Source: Nitrospiraceae bacterium (lineage in GTDB: Bacteria; Nitrospirota; Nitrospiria; Nitrospirales; Nitrospiraceae). Taken from it: 34,134 bases of DNA. The stretch is from assembly GCA_900299245.1 (NCBI GenBank), contig OMJA01000122.1, forward strand, positions 1 to 34,134, read 5' to 3'. The notes below the pieces were generated by a model that saw nothing but the letters and a program-made list of their open reading frames with translations, searched no databases and was not told the DNA's origin. The number at the start of each line of letters is the position of its first letter. Within the stretch, counting starts at the first letter, position 1. The translations under genes were made by a program, and so were the position numbers. Below are positions 15,554 through 24,200 of the stretch, one piece after another.

Positions 15554-16470
15554 GAGAGACGACCAGAGACCATCTAACGAACCACCGCGGTCTTTTTTTG
15601 GGACAGTGCGTGACGGCCGTCGGATGGATCGGCGGCACAGTCCCGGCTATGTCGGAAGCGGAAGGTATCGTCGAACTCTCTCTCGCCGATGTCACCAATG
15701 CCGGGATCGCCGTCGGGGCGGCATTGGCCGGCCGGCGACCGATCTATACGGTTCGCTATCAAGGATTCATGTGGTACAACGCCGCTCCCATCGTGAATTA
15801 CGCGGCAAAGTCCAAAGACGTCTGGGGTGTCCCCTGTCCGGTGTTTCTTCGCGCCATCGCGATGGAAGGAAACGGCATCGGTCCGGTGGCCTCGGCATCG
15901 CAGCACGGCCTCATCATGAGAATGCCCGGGATGCCGGTTTGCGCACCCATGTCGCCAGGCGAATGGACGGAGGCCTGGAACTGGTTTATGCGTCACGACG
16001 ACCCTCTCTACGTCAGCGAGCATCGTCGGAGCTTTGCCATCGACTATGAATTTCACAACAGTATCGAGCCGGAGGCGGATATCACGCTCTTCCCCATTTC
16101 AGCCGCCCGCCTGAATGCCGTCGAAGCGGCTCACGCGTTGCGGAAAGAGGGGATCCTCTGCAACATCCAGCACCTGGTCTGGCTCAAACCGTTCACAGTA
16201 ACCGACGACATGCGTCACGCACTGTCCCAAACGAAACTCGGACTCGTGATCGATTCGGACTTTGAGATCGGCGGCCCGTCTCGATCGATTGCCTATGACC
16301 TGATGCACCAATGCGGCGCGCCGGTGTTCGCCCTTGGTCTGGAAGACCGTTCAGCCGGCGTCGCTGACGCGCTGGACAACCCGACTCCCACTCCGGAACG
16401 GATCGTGCGCGTCGTTCGGGAACTGGTTCGGAGCGGACGGACCGTGCCGGCGGGAGCCACGATTGAATAA
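15526..16470 (+). CDS. Thiamine-diphosphate-dependent E1 component, beta subunit (altered active site)
   Basis: This 314-residue protein aligns without gaps to E1 beta subunits around LADVTNAGIAVGAALAGRRPIYTVRYQGF. The Glu that activates the ThDP pyrimidine in canonical E1 beta (the E of DTPLAE) is Asp55 here. The HS-x-S active-site segment is also changed: ASASQHGL, with Ala at the His position. The C-terminal transketolase domain is complete (IQHLVWLKPF; VIDSDFEIGGPSRSIAYDL). The fold is preserved, but the chemistry probably differs from pyruvate dehydrogenase. The alpha gene overlaps by 28 bases, and the next gene begins 45 bases on. Possible roles are a sugar-branching ketolase or another acyl transfer from a 2-oxo acid. 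An inactive partner subunit is also possible. Confidence 0.8.
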   Translation: MGRTVAEVIRETTRDHLTNHRGLFLGQCVTAVGWIGGTVPAMSEAEGIVELSLADVTNAGIAVGAALAGRRPIYTVRYQGFMWYNAAPIVNYAAKSKDVWGVPCPVFLRAIAMEGNGIGPVASASQHGLIMRMPGMPVCAPMSPGEWTEAWNWFMRHDDPLYVSEHRRSFAIDYEFHNSIEPEADITLFPISAARLNAVEAAHALRKEGILCNIQHLVWLKPFTVTDDMRHALSQTKLGLVIDSDFEIGGPSRSIAYDLMHQCGAPVFALGLEDRSAGVADALDNPTPTPERIVRVVRELVRSGRTVPAGATIE

Positions 16471-16515
16471 CAGCGGCCACAGCCGTCTCTCGTTGACGGG
16501 CAGGGGAGGGGAGCA

Positions 16516-18072
16516 ATGATCCAGATCGGACCAGTACCTTCAGCGCACCGTTCACAGGAGCCGGCGACAACACTTCCAGGCCGGCTCGATCTCCTGCTCA
16601 TCAATCCGAACTCGCGAGCCAGGGTCTATCAAAGCCTTGCGTCTGATCTCGCCGCGGTTGAACCGCCGGTCTGGATCGGATTGATCGCGACATTCATCAG
16701 GGACCGCGGTTATTCCGTCAAGATTATGGATGCGGAAGCGGAAGGCTTCGGGTCGGACGGGGTCGCAGAACGTGTCCGGCGCCTGAATCCCAGATTGGCC
16801 GCCGTCATCGTCTACGGCCAACAACCGTCCGCGTCGACCCAGAACATGACGGCTGCCGGGGAGGTCTGCAAAGCCATCAAACGGCTCACGCCCCGGCAAC
16901 CGCTGCTCATGGGCGGATTGCATCCGTCGGCTTTGCCTGAACGGACGATGCAAGAGGAGTCCGTCGATTTTGTCTGTCAGGGCGAAGGTCACTACACGCT
17001 TCTCGGCCTCCTGCGCCAGCCCGAATGGAAGGGCCCGGTTGACTACAGCCAGGTCAACGGACTCTGGTACCGGAAGCAGGGCGTCATCTGCTCGACTCCG
17101 CAAGCCCCGGTGATCGAAGATCTGGATACAGATTTACGCGCCGTGGCGTGGGATCTGCTCCCGATGGACAAATACCGCGCCCACAACTGGCATTGTTTCG
17201 GGCATATCGGCGACCGCAAGCCCTATGCCTCGATGTATACAAGCCTCGGGTGTCCGTTCAAATGCTCGTTCTGCTGCATCAACACACCCTTCGGGAAACC
17301 GATGATCCGCTACCGCAGTCCGGAAAGTGTAATCCGGGAAATCGACGAGCTCGTCACGAAATACGGCGTGCGGAACATCAAGATGGCCGACGAGATGTTC
17401 ATTCTCAATGAACGGCAGGTCCTCGGCATCTGCGATCTCATCATCGGGCGGGGATATGACCTGAACATTTGGGCATATGCACGGATCGATACGGTCAAGG
17501 ACAGCATGCTGAAGAAGCTCAAACAGGCCGGGGTCAACTGGCTGGGAATCGGCATTGAATCCGCCAGCAAATACGTCCGAGACGGAGTGGACAAGAGCTT
17601 CGGCAAGAAGGACATCAAGGAGATATTCGAGAAGATCCGTGCCGCGGATATCAATATCGGGGCAAATTTCATTTTCGGACTTCCCGACGACACCCTGGCC
17701 ACCATGCAGGAAACGTTGGACCTGGCCATCGAACTCTGCCCGGACTGGGCGAACTTCTATTCGGCCATGGCCTATCCCGGCTCAAAACTCTACGACCTCG
17801 CGCTGACAAACGGCACCGCCTTGCCGGACACCTGGGTGGGGTACTCGCAACATGCGTACGAGGCGCTGCCCTTGCCGACGGATCACGTGTCGGCTGCCGC
17901 AGTCCTTCAATTCCGCGACCAGGCGTTCCACACTTTTTTCGAGCACCCGCAATATCTCGCGCATGTGGAGCGGCGCTTCGGACAGGACACGGTCGCGCAT
18001 ATCCAATCGATGACAGCCCATCGTTTGAAACGTAAATTTGCTGACGCACCGCTTCAACCCGAGGCGGCCTGA
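16516..18072 (+). CDS. B12-binding-domain radical SAM protein
   Basis: This 518-residue protein has an N-terminal cobalamin-binding-like Rossmann domain (about 24-165: LLLINPNSR, GLIATFIRDRGYSVKIMDAEA, LLMGGLHPSALPE). It is followed by a radical SAM core with the [4Fe-4S] triad Cys246, Cys250 and Cys253 (GCPFKCSFC). GIESASKYVRDGVDKSF and FIFGLPDDT are typical of the class. The DxHxxG motif of strict B12 ligation is absent, as in many class B enzymes. Such enzymes often methylate unreactive carbon; the substrate here is probably a sugar or the finished glycan. The ribosome-binding site is a GGGGAGGGGAG run just before the ATG. About 65 C-terminal residues beyond the core are unassigned. C-methylation is an inference from family and context. 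Confidence 0.82.
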   Translation: MIQIGPVPSAHRSQEPATTLPGRLDLLLINPNSRARVYQSLASDLAAVEPPVWIGLIATFIRDRGYSVKIMDAEAEGFGSDGVAERVRRLNPRLAAVIVYGQQPSASTQNMTAAGEVCKAIKRLTPRQPLLMGGLHPSALPERTMQEESVDFVCQGEGHYTLLGLLRQPEWKGPVDYSQVNGLWYRKQGVICSTPQAPVIEDLDTDLRAVAWDLLPMDKYRAHNWHCFGHIGDRKPYASMYTSLGCPFKCSFCCINTPFGKPMIRYRSPESVIREIDELVTKYGVRNIKMADEMFILNERQVLGICDLIIGRGYDLNIWAYARIDTVKDSMLKKLKQAGVNWLGIGIESASKYVRDGVDKSFGKKDIKEIFEKIRAADINIGANFIFGLPDDTLATMQETLDLAIELCPDWANFYSAMAYPGSKLYDLALTNGTALPDTWVGYSQHAYEALPLPTDHVSAAAVLQFRDQAFHTFFEHPQYLAHVERRFGQDTVAHIQSMTAHRLKRKFADAPLQPEAA

Positions 18073-18090
18073 CACAGGACCGGTAGGAGC

Positions 18091-19146
18091 ATGGGATTAG
18101 ACGTCAACATCATCACGGGCAATCTCGGACAGGCCATTCACACCGAAGACCTGCTGGAGTATGTACGGGAAGGCCTGACCAGCGCAGGACTGAAGGTCGG
18201 GTATTCACAAACCGAATACCTAACCCATGGCATCAATATCCTGATCGAACATCCCTTCGGAGCGGTCTATGACCAACTGTACGTCATGCGAAAGCTCTTG
18301 CCGCACTCGAAGCTCTACATGATTGTGACCGAGTTGCTCACTCCGTCGGGCTTCAACTCTTCGAATTCGAAACAAACGGGCCGGATAAACCCCGAAGACC
18401 ATTACGATGACGGCGAATACTGGACCAACAGAACCCGGGAGTTCATGAGATTCGTGCCGGTCGTTGACGGGTTCATCATGGTCGGCCTGCACAAGGTCCG
18501 GGGAATGCTCCCGGCGGGATATGAGGAAGGAGTATCGAGCTATTTCCAATTGGGCAAGCCCGTGTATCTCGTGCCACTCTGTCATCCGCCGGCACCATCA
18601 CGCCCGACAACTTCGCTCCGGCACCGTGAAAAAGATATCGATATTCTGTTTACCGGCACACTCACGCCTTATCGCATCAAAGTGCTCGACGAACTCCGGT
18701 CGAGAAACTTCAAGGTCGTGGCGCTCGAAGCGCATATGCCGGCTTATCTGAGAAATGATTTTATCGATCGATGCAGACTGTCACTCGGCCTCAAATTATC
18801 CGAGGAGACGAAGATTCTGTCCACGATGCGAGCCTATCATCACCTGGTGCATCGCATCCCGCATGTCTTCGAACGCACCTCAATACGCTCGCCCCTCGAT
18901 CCGTTCATTAACGTAATCGACAGCGGGGAGCCGTTTATCGAGGCGTGCACGGAACTCTTATCCGGGAGACGGGAGTTTCCGGCACAACGTTTTGCGGAGT
19001 TTCAACAGTCCCCAGAATTCAATTATCTGGATACCTTTGCGGAATTTCGCTCAGTGCTGACTGCCAGACCGCGGCAGCGCTCGTCAGAGGAGAACCGGCA
19101 TGAAATCACTACTCTTGAACGTCATACACCAGCCTACAGATACTGA
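18091..19146 (+). CDS. GT-B-like protein, possible CgeB-type glycosyltransferase
   Basis: This 351-residue protein is not firmly recognised. The second half has KDIDILFTGTLTPYRIKVLDELR (about 181-203), then RCRLSLGLKLSEETKILSTMRAYHHLVHRIPHVFE. This arrangement resembles the nucleotide-binding half of CgeB-like GT-B glycosyltransferases. The first half shows alternating strands and helices but no clear motif. Its neighbours are two radical SAM genes, so it belongs to the glycan assembly line either as a transferase or as an accessory protein. The gene starts 18 bases after the previous stop, and its last 47 bases overlap the next gene. A GGTAGGAG sequence lies before the ATG. No signal peptide or membrane segment is seen. 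Confidence 0.6.
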   Translation: MGLDVNIITGNLGQAIHTEDLLEYVREGLTSAGLKVGYSQTEYLTHGINILIEHPFGAVYDQLYVMRKLLPHSKLYMIVTELLTPSGFNSSNSKQTGRINPEDHYDDGEYWTNRTREFMRFVPVVDGFIMVGLHKVRGMLPAGYEEGVSSYFQLGKPVYLVPLCHPPAPSRPTTSLRHREKDIDILFTGTLTPYRIKVLDELRSRNFKVVALEAHMPAYLRNDFIDRCRLSLGLKLSEETKILSTMRAYHHLVHRIPHVFERTSIRSPLDPFINVIDSGEPFIEACTELLSGRREFPAQRFAEFQQSPEFNYLDTFAEFRSVLTARPRQRSSEENRHEITTLERHTPAYRY

Positions 19147-20995
19147 ACCGTCTGGGGGATGCAGCGAATCCCTGCCCGGAACAAAAGCCGTCATCTTCGA
19201 GCATCTCAAGGCCTTATTTCCCCATGGGTGCCGCCGCGTGCTCTTGATCACGCCGCCGGAATCTCCCGAGAAGGACTTCAACCGCGATCTGGTCCTGAGC
19301 AAACGCTATCCCTGCTTTCCTCCCTACGGCCCGGGGGTTCTGGCCAGGAATCTTGAGAACCGTGGTTATCAGGGAGCGTTGCTGGATTTGAATTATCACG
19401 TCCTCAAGCATGTGCACGAACATCCGCAGGACTTCAATTTCCGCGTATGGGAAACGTGCCTGGAGGAAAAGATTCAGGCATTCCAACCGGACCTGATCGG
19501 CATCAGCGTGATGTTCACCATCTCACGGCCGTCGCTCGGCGACGTGGCCGCCTATCTCAAGAAGACTCATCCGTCCATTCCCATCATCGCCGGAGGAATC
19601 TGTGTCTCCAACGATGTCGAGTCGGTTCTACGAAGTGTCCCGGAAATCGATATCGGAAGTTTTTACGAAGCGGATCGCAGCTTACCGGATCTGCTGGACG
19701 TCGTGAACAACACCAGGCCGGTGTCCGATATACGCCAGATCGCCGTCATAAAAAACGGGACCTTCGTCTCAACCAGGGAGCGCGCCACTCCGACCGATCA
19801 GGAAATCGACGTGCAGCCGGAATATTACGATCTGCCGATCGGGGAGTATGCCCGGTATGGCTCCATGGGCGCCTATAACTTTATGCGGGGAGAACGCCCG
19901 GCCTCGACCGTCATCAGTAACCGGGGCTGCCGGGCGAAGTGCTCCTTCTGCGCCGTACGCAACTTCAACGACATCAGCGTGAGAGGGCGCGAGGTGACAA
20001 GCGTGGTCGACGAGATGGAGCAGGTGCGCGATCGCTACGGCGTCACCCATTTCATGTGGCTCGACGACGATTTGCTCTATAACACCACCCGTGCGATCGC
20101 GCTGTTCAAGGAAATCACGCGGCGCAAGCTCAATATCACCTGGGATGCCAGCAACGGATTGATCGCGGCGGCCATTACACCGGAACTGATGCAGGCCGCG
20201 TCCGATTCGGGCTGTATCGGATTCAATCTCGGACTCGAGTCGGGAAACGACCGGATTCTGAAATTAATCCACAAACCCGGCACCACGAAAAGCTATCGAA
20301 AGGCCCGCCGCATCCTTGACCGGTACCCGCACGTCTTTGTGAAAGGCTTCATGATCATCGGCTTCCCCCATGAGACGATTGCGCAAATTCGCGACACCGT
20401 GAACCTCGGATGCGAACTGCAATTCGGCTGGTATCCGTTGCAACTGCTGACCACCTTGCCCGGGACGGAAATAACCTTGAGTATGATCGAACAGGGGCTG
20501 ATCAAACCGCCGACCGACGCCAGTTTCAAAGGCCTGGCGGCCGGCTCCAAGAGCAAAGGCGGCGGCACACTCCGGCATCGCGAACAGACCGAGAAAGTAT
20601 CCGCGAGAGAGTTTGTCGATCTGCTGGCGACACTGCCCGCCGATCATGTTCCGACGACCGCCGAACTAGACGACCTCTGGTTCGTTGCCGACTATAAAAT
20701 GAATTATGAAAAGATTCTGTCTGTGCATGAACCGGTCAAGCTGCGCAACATCAGGGTGATGCTGCAGCAAATCACGGACGACTACACCGTCGACAATGCC
20801 ATGGGCAACCTGTTTCTTGCCGTCATTGCGTCAAAACTCCAGGAGTTCGGCGAGAGTCAACGGCGGCTTGCGCTGGCAACACGATACCAGGAAGAGTCGG
20901 CGTACTGGACTAAACGGTTTACCGTGCTGGGCATGAGTGCGATCGCCGAACGAGTCCGCGCCGCGAATGCACTGGCGATTCCGCTGGCGGCATAA
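19100..20995 (+). CDS. B12-binding-domain radical SAM protein (second, longer)
   Basis: This 631-residue protein has an N-terminal cobalamin-binding-like region (about 45-200: RRVLLITPPES, YGPGVLARNLENRGYQGALLD, LIGISVMFTISRP, IIAGGICVS). It continues with a radical SAM core containing Cys277, Cys281 and Cys284 (GCRAKCSFC), MWLDDDLL, GLESGNDRILKLI and GFMIIGFPHET. A C-terminal helical region (about 480-631) is unassigned. It is the last gene of the biosynthetic operon and is followed by a probable terminator. The start overlaps the previous gene by 47 bases but is supported by GAGGAG 8 bases upstream. Its sequence is clearly different from the first radical SAM protein, so the two probably act at different positions or substrates. 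B12-dependent methylation is the likeliest class; other radical chemistry is possible. Confidence 0.82.
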   Translation: MKSLLLNVIHQPTDTEPSGGCSESLPGTKAVIFEHLKALFPHGCRRVLLITPPESPEKDFNRDLVLSKRYPCFPPYGPGVLARNLENRGYQGALLDLNYHVLKHVHEHPQDFNFRVWETCLEEKIQAFQPDLIGISVMFTISRPSLGDVAAYLKKTHPSIPIIAGGICVSNDVESVLRSVPEIDIGSFYEADRSLPDLLDVVNNTRPVSDIRQIAVIKNGTFVSTRERATPTDQEIDVQPEYYDLPIGEYARYGSMGAYNFMRGERPASTVISNRGCRAKCSFCAVRNFNDISVRGREVTSVVDEMEQVRDRYGVTHFMWLDDDLLYNTTRAIALFKEITRRKLNITWDASNGLIAAAITPELMQAASDSGCIGFNLGLESGNDRILKLIHKPGTTKSYRKARRILDRYPHVFVKGFMIIGFPHETIAQIRDTVNLGCELQFGWYPLQLLTTLPGTEITLSMIEQGLIKPPTDASFKGLAAGSKSKGGGTLRHREQTEKVSAREFVDLLATLPADHVPTTAELDDLWFVADYKMNYEKILSVHEPVKLRNIRVMLQQITDDYTVDNAMGNLFLAVIASKLQEFGESQRRLALATRYQEESAYWTKRFTVLGMSAIAERVRAANALAIPLAA

Positions 20996-21067
20996 GACGG
21001 GGCCTGCCCGCCTTCTGACGCACCATCACGCGGCGTCTCATCCCCTCCGCCACTCGCCAGGTAATTG

Positions 21068-21086
21068 ATGCCGGTTCACCCGGCAT
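21068..21086 (+). terminator. Probable Rho-independent terminator after the biosynthetic operon
   Basis: ATGCCGG (21068-21074), loop TTCAC and CCGGCAT (21080-21086) form a perfect 7-bp stem followed by AATTTT. It lies 73 bases after the radical SAM stop and upstream of a candidate promoter, which fits an operon boundary. The T-run is short, so termination may be partial. Confidence 0.55.
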
Positions 21087-21164
21087 AATTTTCCGCTGCT
21101 TGCCCGGATTGGCGATTGCCTGCGTAATCAGCCGCATATTCTTCGCAGACAAGCCGACAGGCGC

Positions 21165-21180
21165 TGGCACATTCCTTGAA
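21165..21180 (+). promoter_or_regulatory. Candidate sigma-54 promoter for the glycosyltransferase operon
   Basis: TGGCACATTCCTTGAA has a perfect -24 element (TGGCAC), correct spacing and a -12 element TTGAA, with a single change from TTGCA. The start would be near 21192, about 60 nt before the giant gene. Sigma-54 drives flagellar genes in many phyla, which makes this plausible. No activator site was identified. Confidence 0.5.
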
Positions 21181-21254
21181 CATCTCTCATCTGCGCCGCT
21201 GAATCAGAAAGGCGGCATCGCTTTGCAACCCTTTGATCGTTTCATAGGCTATCG

Positions 21255-24200
21255 ATGAAAGTGCTGCTTCTCCAACTCGAGTTTCCGACCTGGAAAACGG
21301 CCAGACCCTGGACGTACGGAGCAAGCTTCGCCGTGTCCGATGGACTCGCCGCCAACGGAGTCACCTGCCTGACCGTTCCGATCGTGCCCGATGAAGCAGC
21401 CACTGCTCCCGATTCATGGCTGTCTCACGCCCGCCGCATGCTGGCTGGACAGCGATTCGATCAGGTGTGGATCTGGCTCGTGCATGCGCCTCTCGACGCA
21501 CGGGTCCTCGAATGGGCGGCGGAATTAGCTCCTGTGCGCATCGGCTTCTTCATGGAATCGCTGCGGTATGAGGAGGAGGACTATCGGTGGGCGCCCGAAC
21601 TGCGGAGTCGACATGTCACCTTTCACCGCCAGCTTGACTACCTCACTCACGCCTTGCTGGTGGATGAACGGGATGTCGCCGAGCTTCAGACCCTTGGAAC
21701 GAAACCGGCCCTCTGGTGCCCCGGTTTAGTGCCGCGACGCTTCATTACTGGCACTTCGCACGCTCCCCGCCACAACCGGGCGGTGTTTCATGGCAATGTG
21801 TACGGCGAACGCTCGCGCTGGATCGAGCATCCGCTGCTGCGCGAACGGTTAACCTTTGCCAAGTCGCCGGATGAATACACCCCGAATCAACGAAAGTTCG
21901 ACGAACTTCAAGCAATTGCAAGCGAGCGCACGCGCCATCTTCCATTAGTGACGGCCGTTGATCTGGAGCGCTATGTTCGGGCGTTGCACAACGTGCGTGA
22001 GGCCGAGTTTCGTGACTGGTTATCCGGACTTGCCGACTGGGCCGGCATCGTCAACCTTCCCGGTCTCACGCGTTGCTTCGGCGGCCGCGTCTATGAAGCC
22101 ATGGCGGTAGGGCGCCCGGTGATTTCCTGGCGTATTCCCGACAGACCCAGAGTCAATGCCTTGTTTGAGGACGAGCGGGAGATCCTGCTGTTCGCGCCGG
22201 ATGATCCTGGGGCGTTGGCCCAGCAGATCGATCGGATTCTCACCGACAAGCATCTTGCCAAGTCGATCGGCACCCAGGGACAGCGCAAACTTCTTGCCTA
22301 CCATACAGCCGAACGCCGGATGAAGGACATTCTCCAGTGGTTGGACACGGGCAAAGAGCCGGATTACGGGATCACGCCAACGGCCGCCGAGCAGCCCACC
22401 GGCCTCGCCTCCGCCACACCTGCCGGTCAACTGGCAGCTCCGCGTTCCAAGTCACAGGCTCCCGTATCCACGACCGTCTTTTTGCTGACGGTCGGTGATC
22501 CGGCCTTCCAAGCCTGTAAAGACTCGGTCGAACGGCAAACCGGGACGACCTTCAAGGTCGAAACGATTCAAAACGTCTGTCCCTTCAATGCTGCCGCCCA
22601 GGAAATGATTACGCGCTGTACCACGCCATACTTCATTCAGGTCGATGAAGATATGGTCCTACATCCCGATGCGGTCAGCCGGATGGAGCAGCAGATGGCG
22701 CACGCTCCATCTGAAGTCGGCATGATTTGCTTTCATCTCTATGACGAAGACCGGGAATGTCCGATCCAAGGAGTCAAGATCTACCGAACCGAGTCGATGA
22801 AACAGGTGTCATTCCTCGATCTCAAAGCCAGCGAAATGAATCTGTTGGACCAGATGGGGGAGCAGGGGATCCGATGGATCCTTCATCCCGACGTGCTCGG
22901 ACGCCATGGCACCCAGTACACCCCCGATACCATCTACCGGCGTTACAAAACAATGTACGAAAAAGATATCCGTCAGTGGAATCTGTTGACGTCGGATATT
23001 CACAAAAAAGCCCATCGCTTCCGGGAGACCGGCGACATCGTCCAACTGTTTGCGTTGCTCGGAGCCGCGCACGGCATTATCGATGCCCCGCATGTGCCGG
23101 ACCGGGAGAAAGACGCCCGCGCGTACAACTTGAAAGAATTGGAAATCTTCGGGCGGCTTTTCAAACACACCCCGCCGGCCAGCCAGGCCTACGATCTTTC
23201 ACGAGCGGCCGTGCCGCTGAAGAATCCACCGATTCCCCATGATCAGGTGAGCGGGACGAATCCGCAGATTCCACCGTCTACCGATCGCACCCGGCCGGCA
23301 TTGGAACAGCCGGCCTCAGTCCCTGCGACATCCGCCACAGGCTCAGCCCGGCAGCCTCGCCACATCCTCATCGTGACTCCTTATTTCTGGCCGTCGGTCG
23401 GGGGCGTGGAGACGGTGGCAGAAGATCTGGCAGCCGGACTCATTGCCTCCGGCATGACCGTCCATGTCGCATGTTATCGGCACCCGGACCGCCGGGCATC
23501 GACGCATCGTGGAATCGGGATTATTGAACTCGCCGAACCCGAGGACTCGTCCGACGGCATGCCCAGGTCTGCGCTTCAAGTCGAACAACTAATCGCATCG
23601 AATCGCTACGACGCCTGCATTCTGCTTGGCTCGCCCATGAATGCATTTTTTTATGCGATGCTCGACCTTGAAGATTTGAAAAGCCGAAATATTATTTTCC
23701 AGCCGACCCTCAATCAAGAGGGGTACAGGTTCATTCAGGAGCGGCCGGTTGTCCTCACTCTGCTCAAACAGTTGGTTAAACAAACGACGGCCGTCGTTGC
23801 ATTGGGGCATGATACCCTTGATGCCCGCTTCTGCCGGGAGATCGGCACTCCCGCGACAATCATCCCGAACGGCACACCAACGCTGAAGCCGTCGGGTGAT
23901 TTTAGACAGAAGCACCGGATCGCTGAAGATCGCTTCCTGATCGTGCATATTGCCAATCTGTATCGAGTCAAAAACCATCCTGGTCTGCTCACGGCACTGA
24001 ATACGCTGCCGCCAAGAGCCACACTCGTCGTCGCCGGACATCCGACACATGAAACCGATTATGTTGCGGAAGTGCAGCAGGCCCTCGCAGCACATCCTGA
24101 CGTCCTCTATATTCCCGGGCTCGATCGAGAGGGTGTTGCGTCGGCGATCCAGGCGGCCAATCTTGTAGTCCTGTCTTCCGACTCGGAAGTGTCACCGTTG

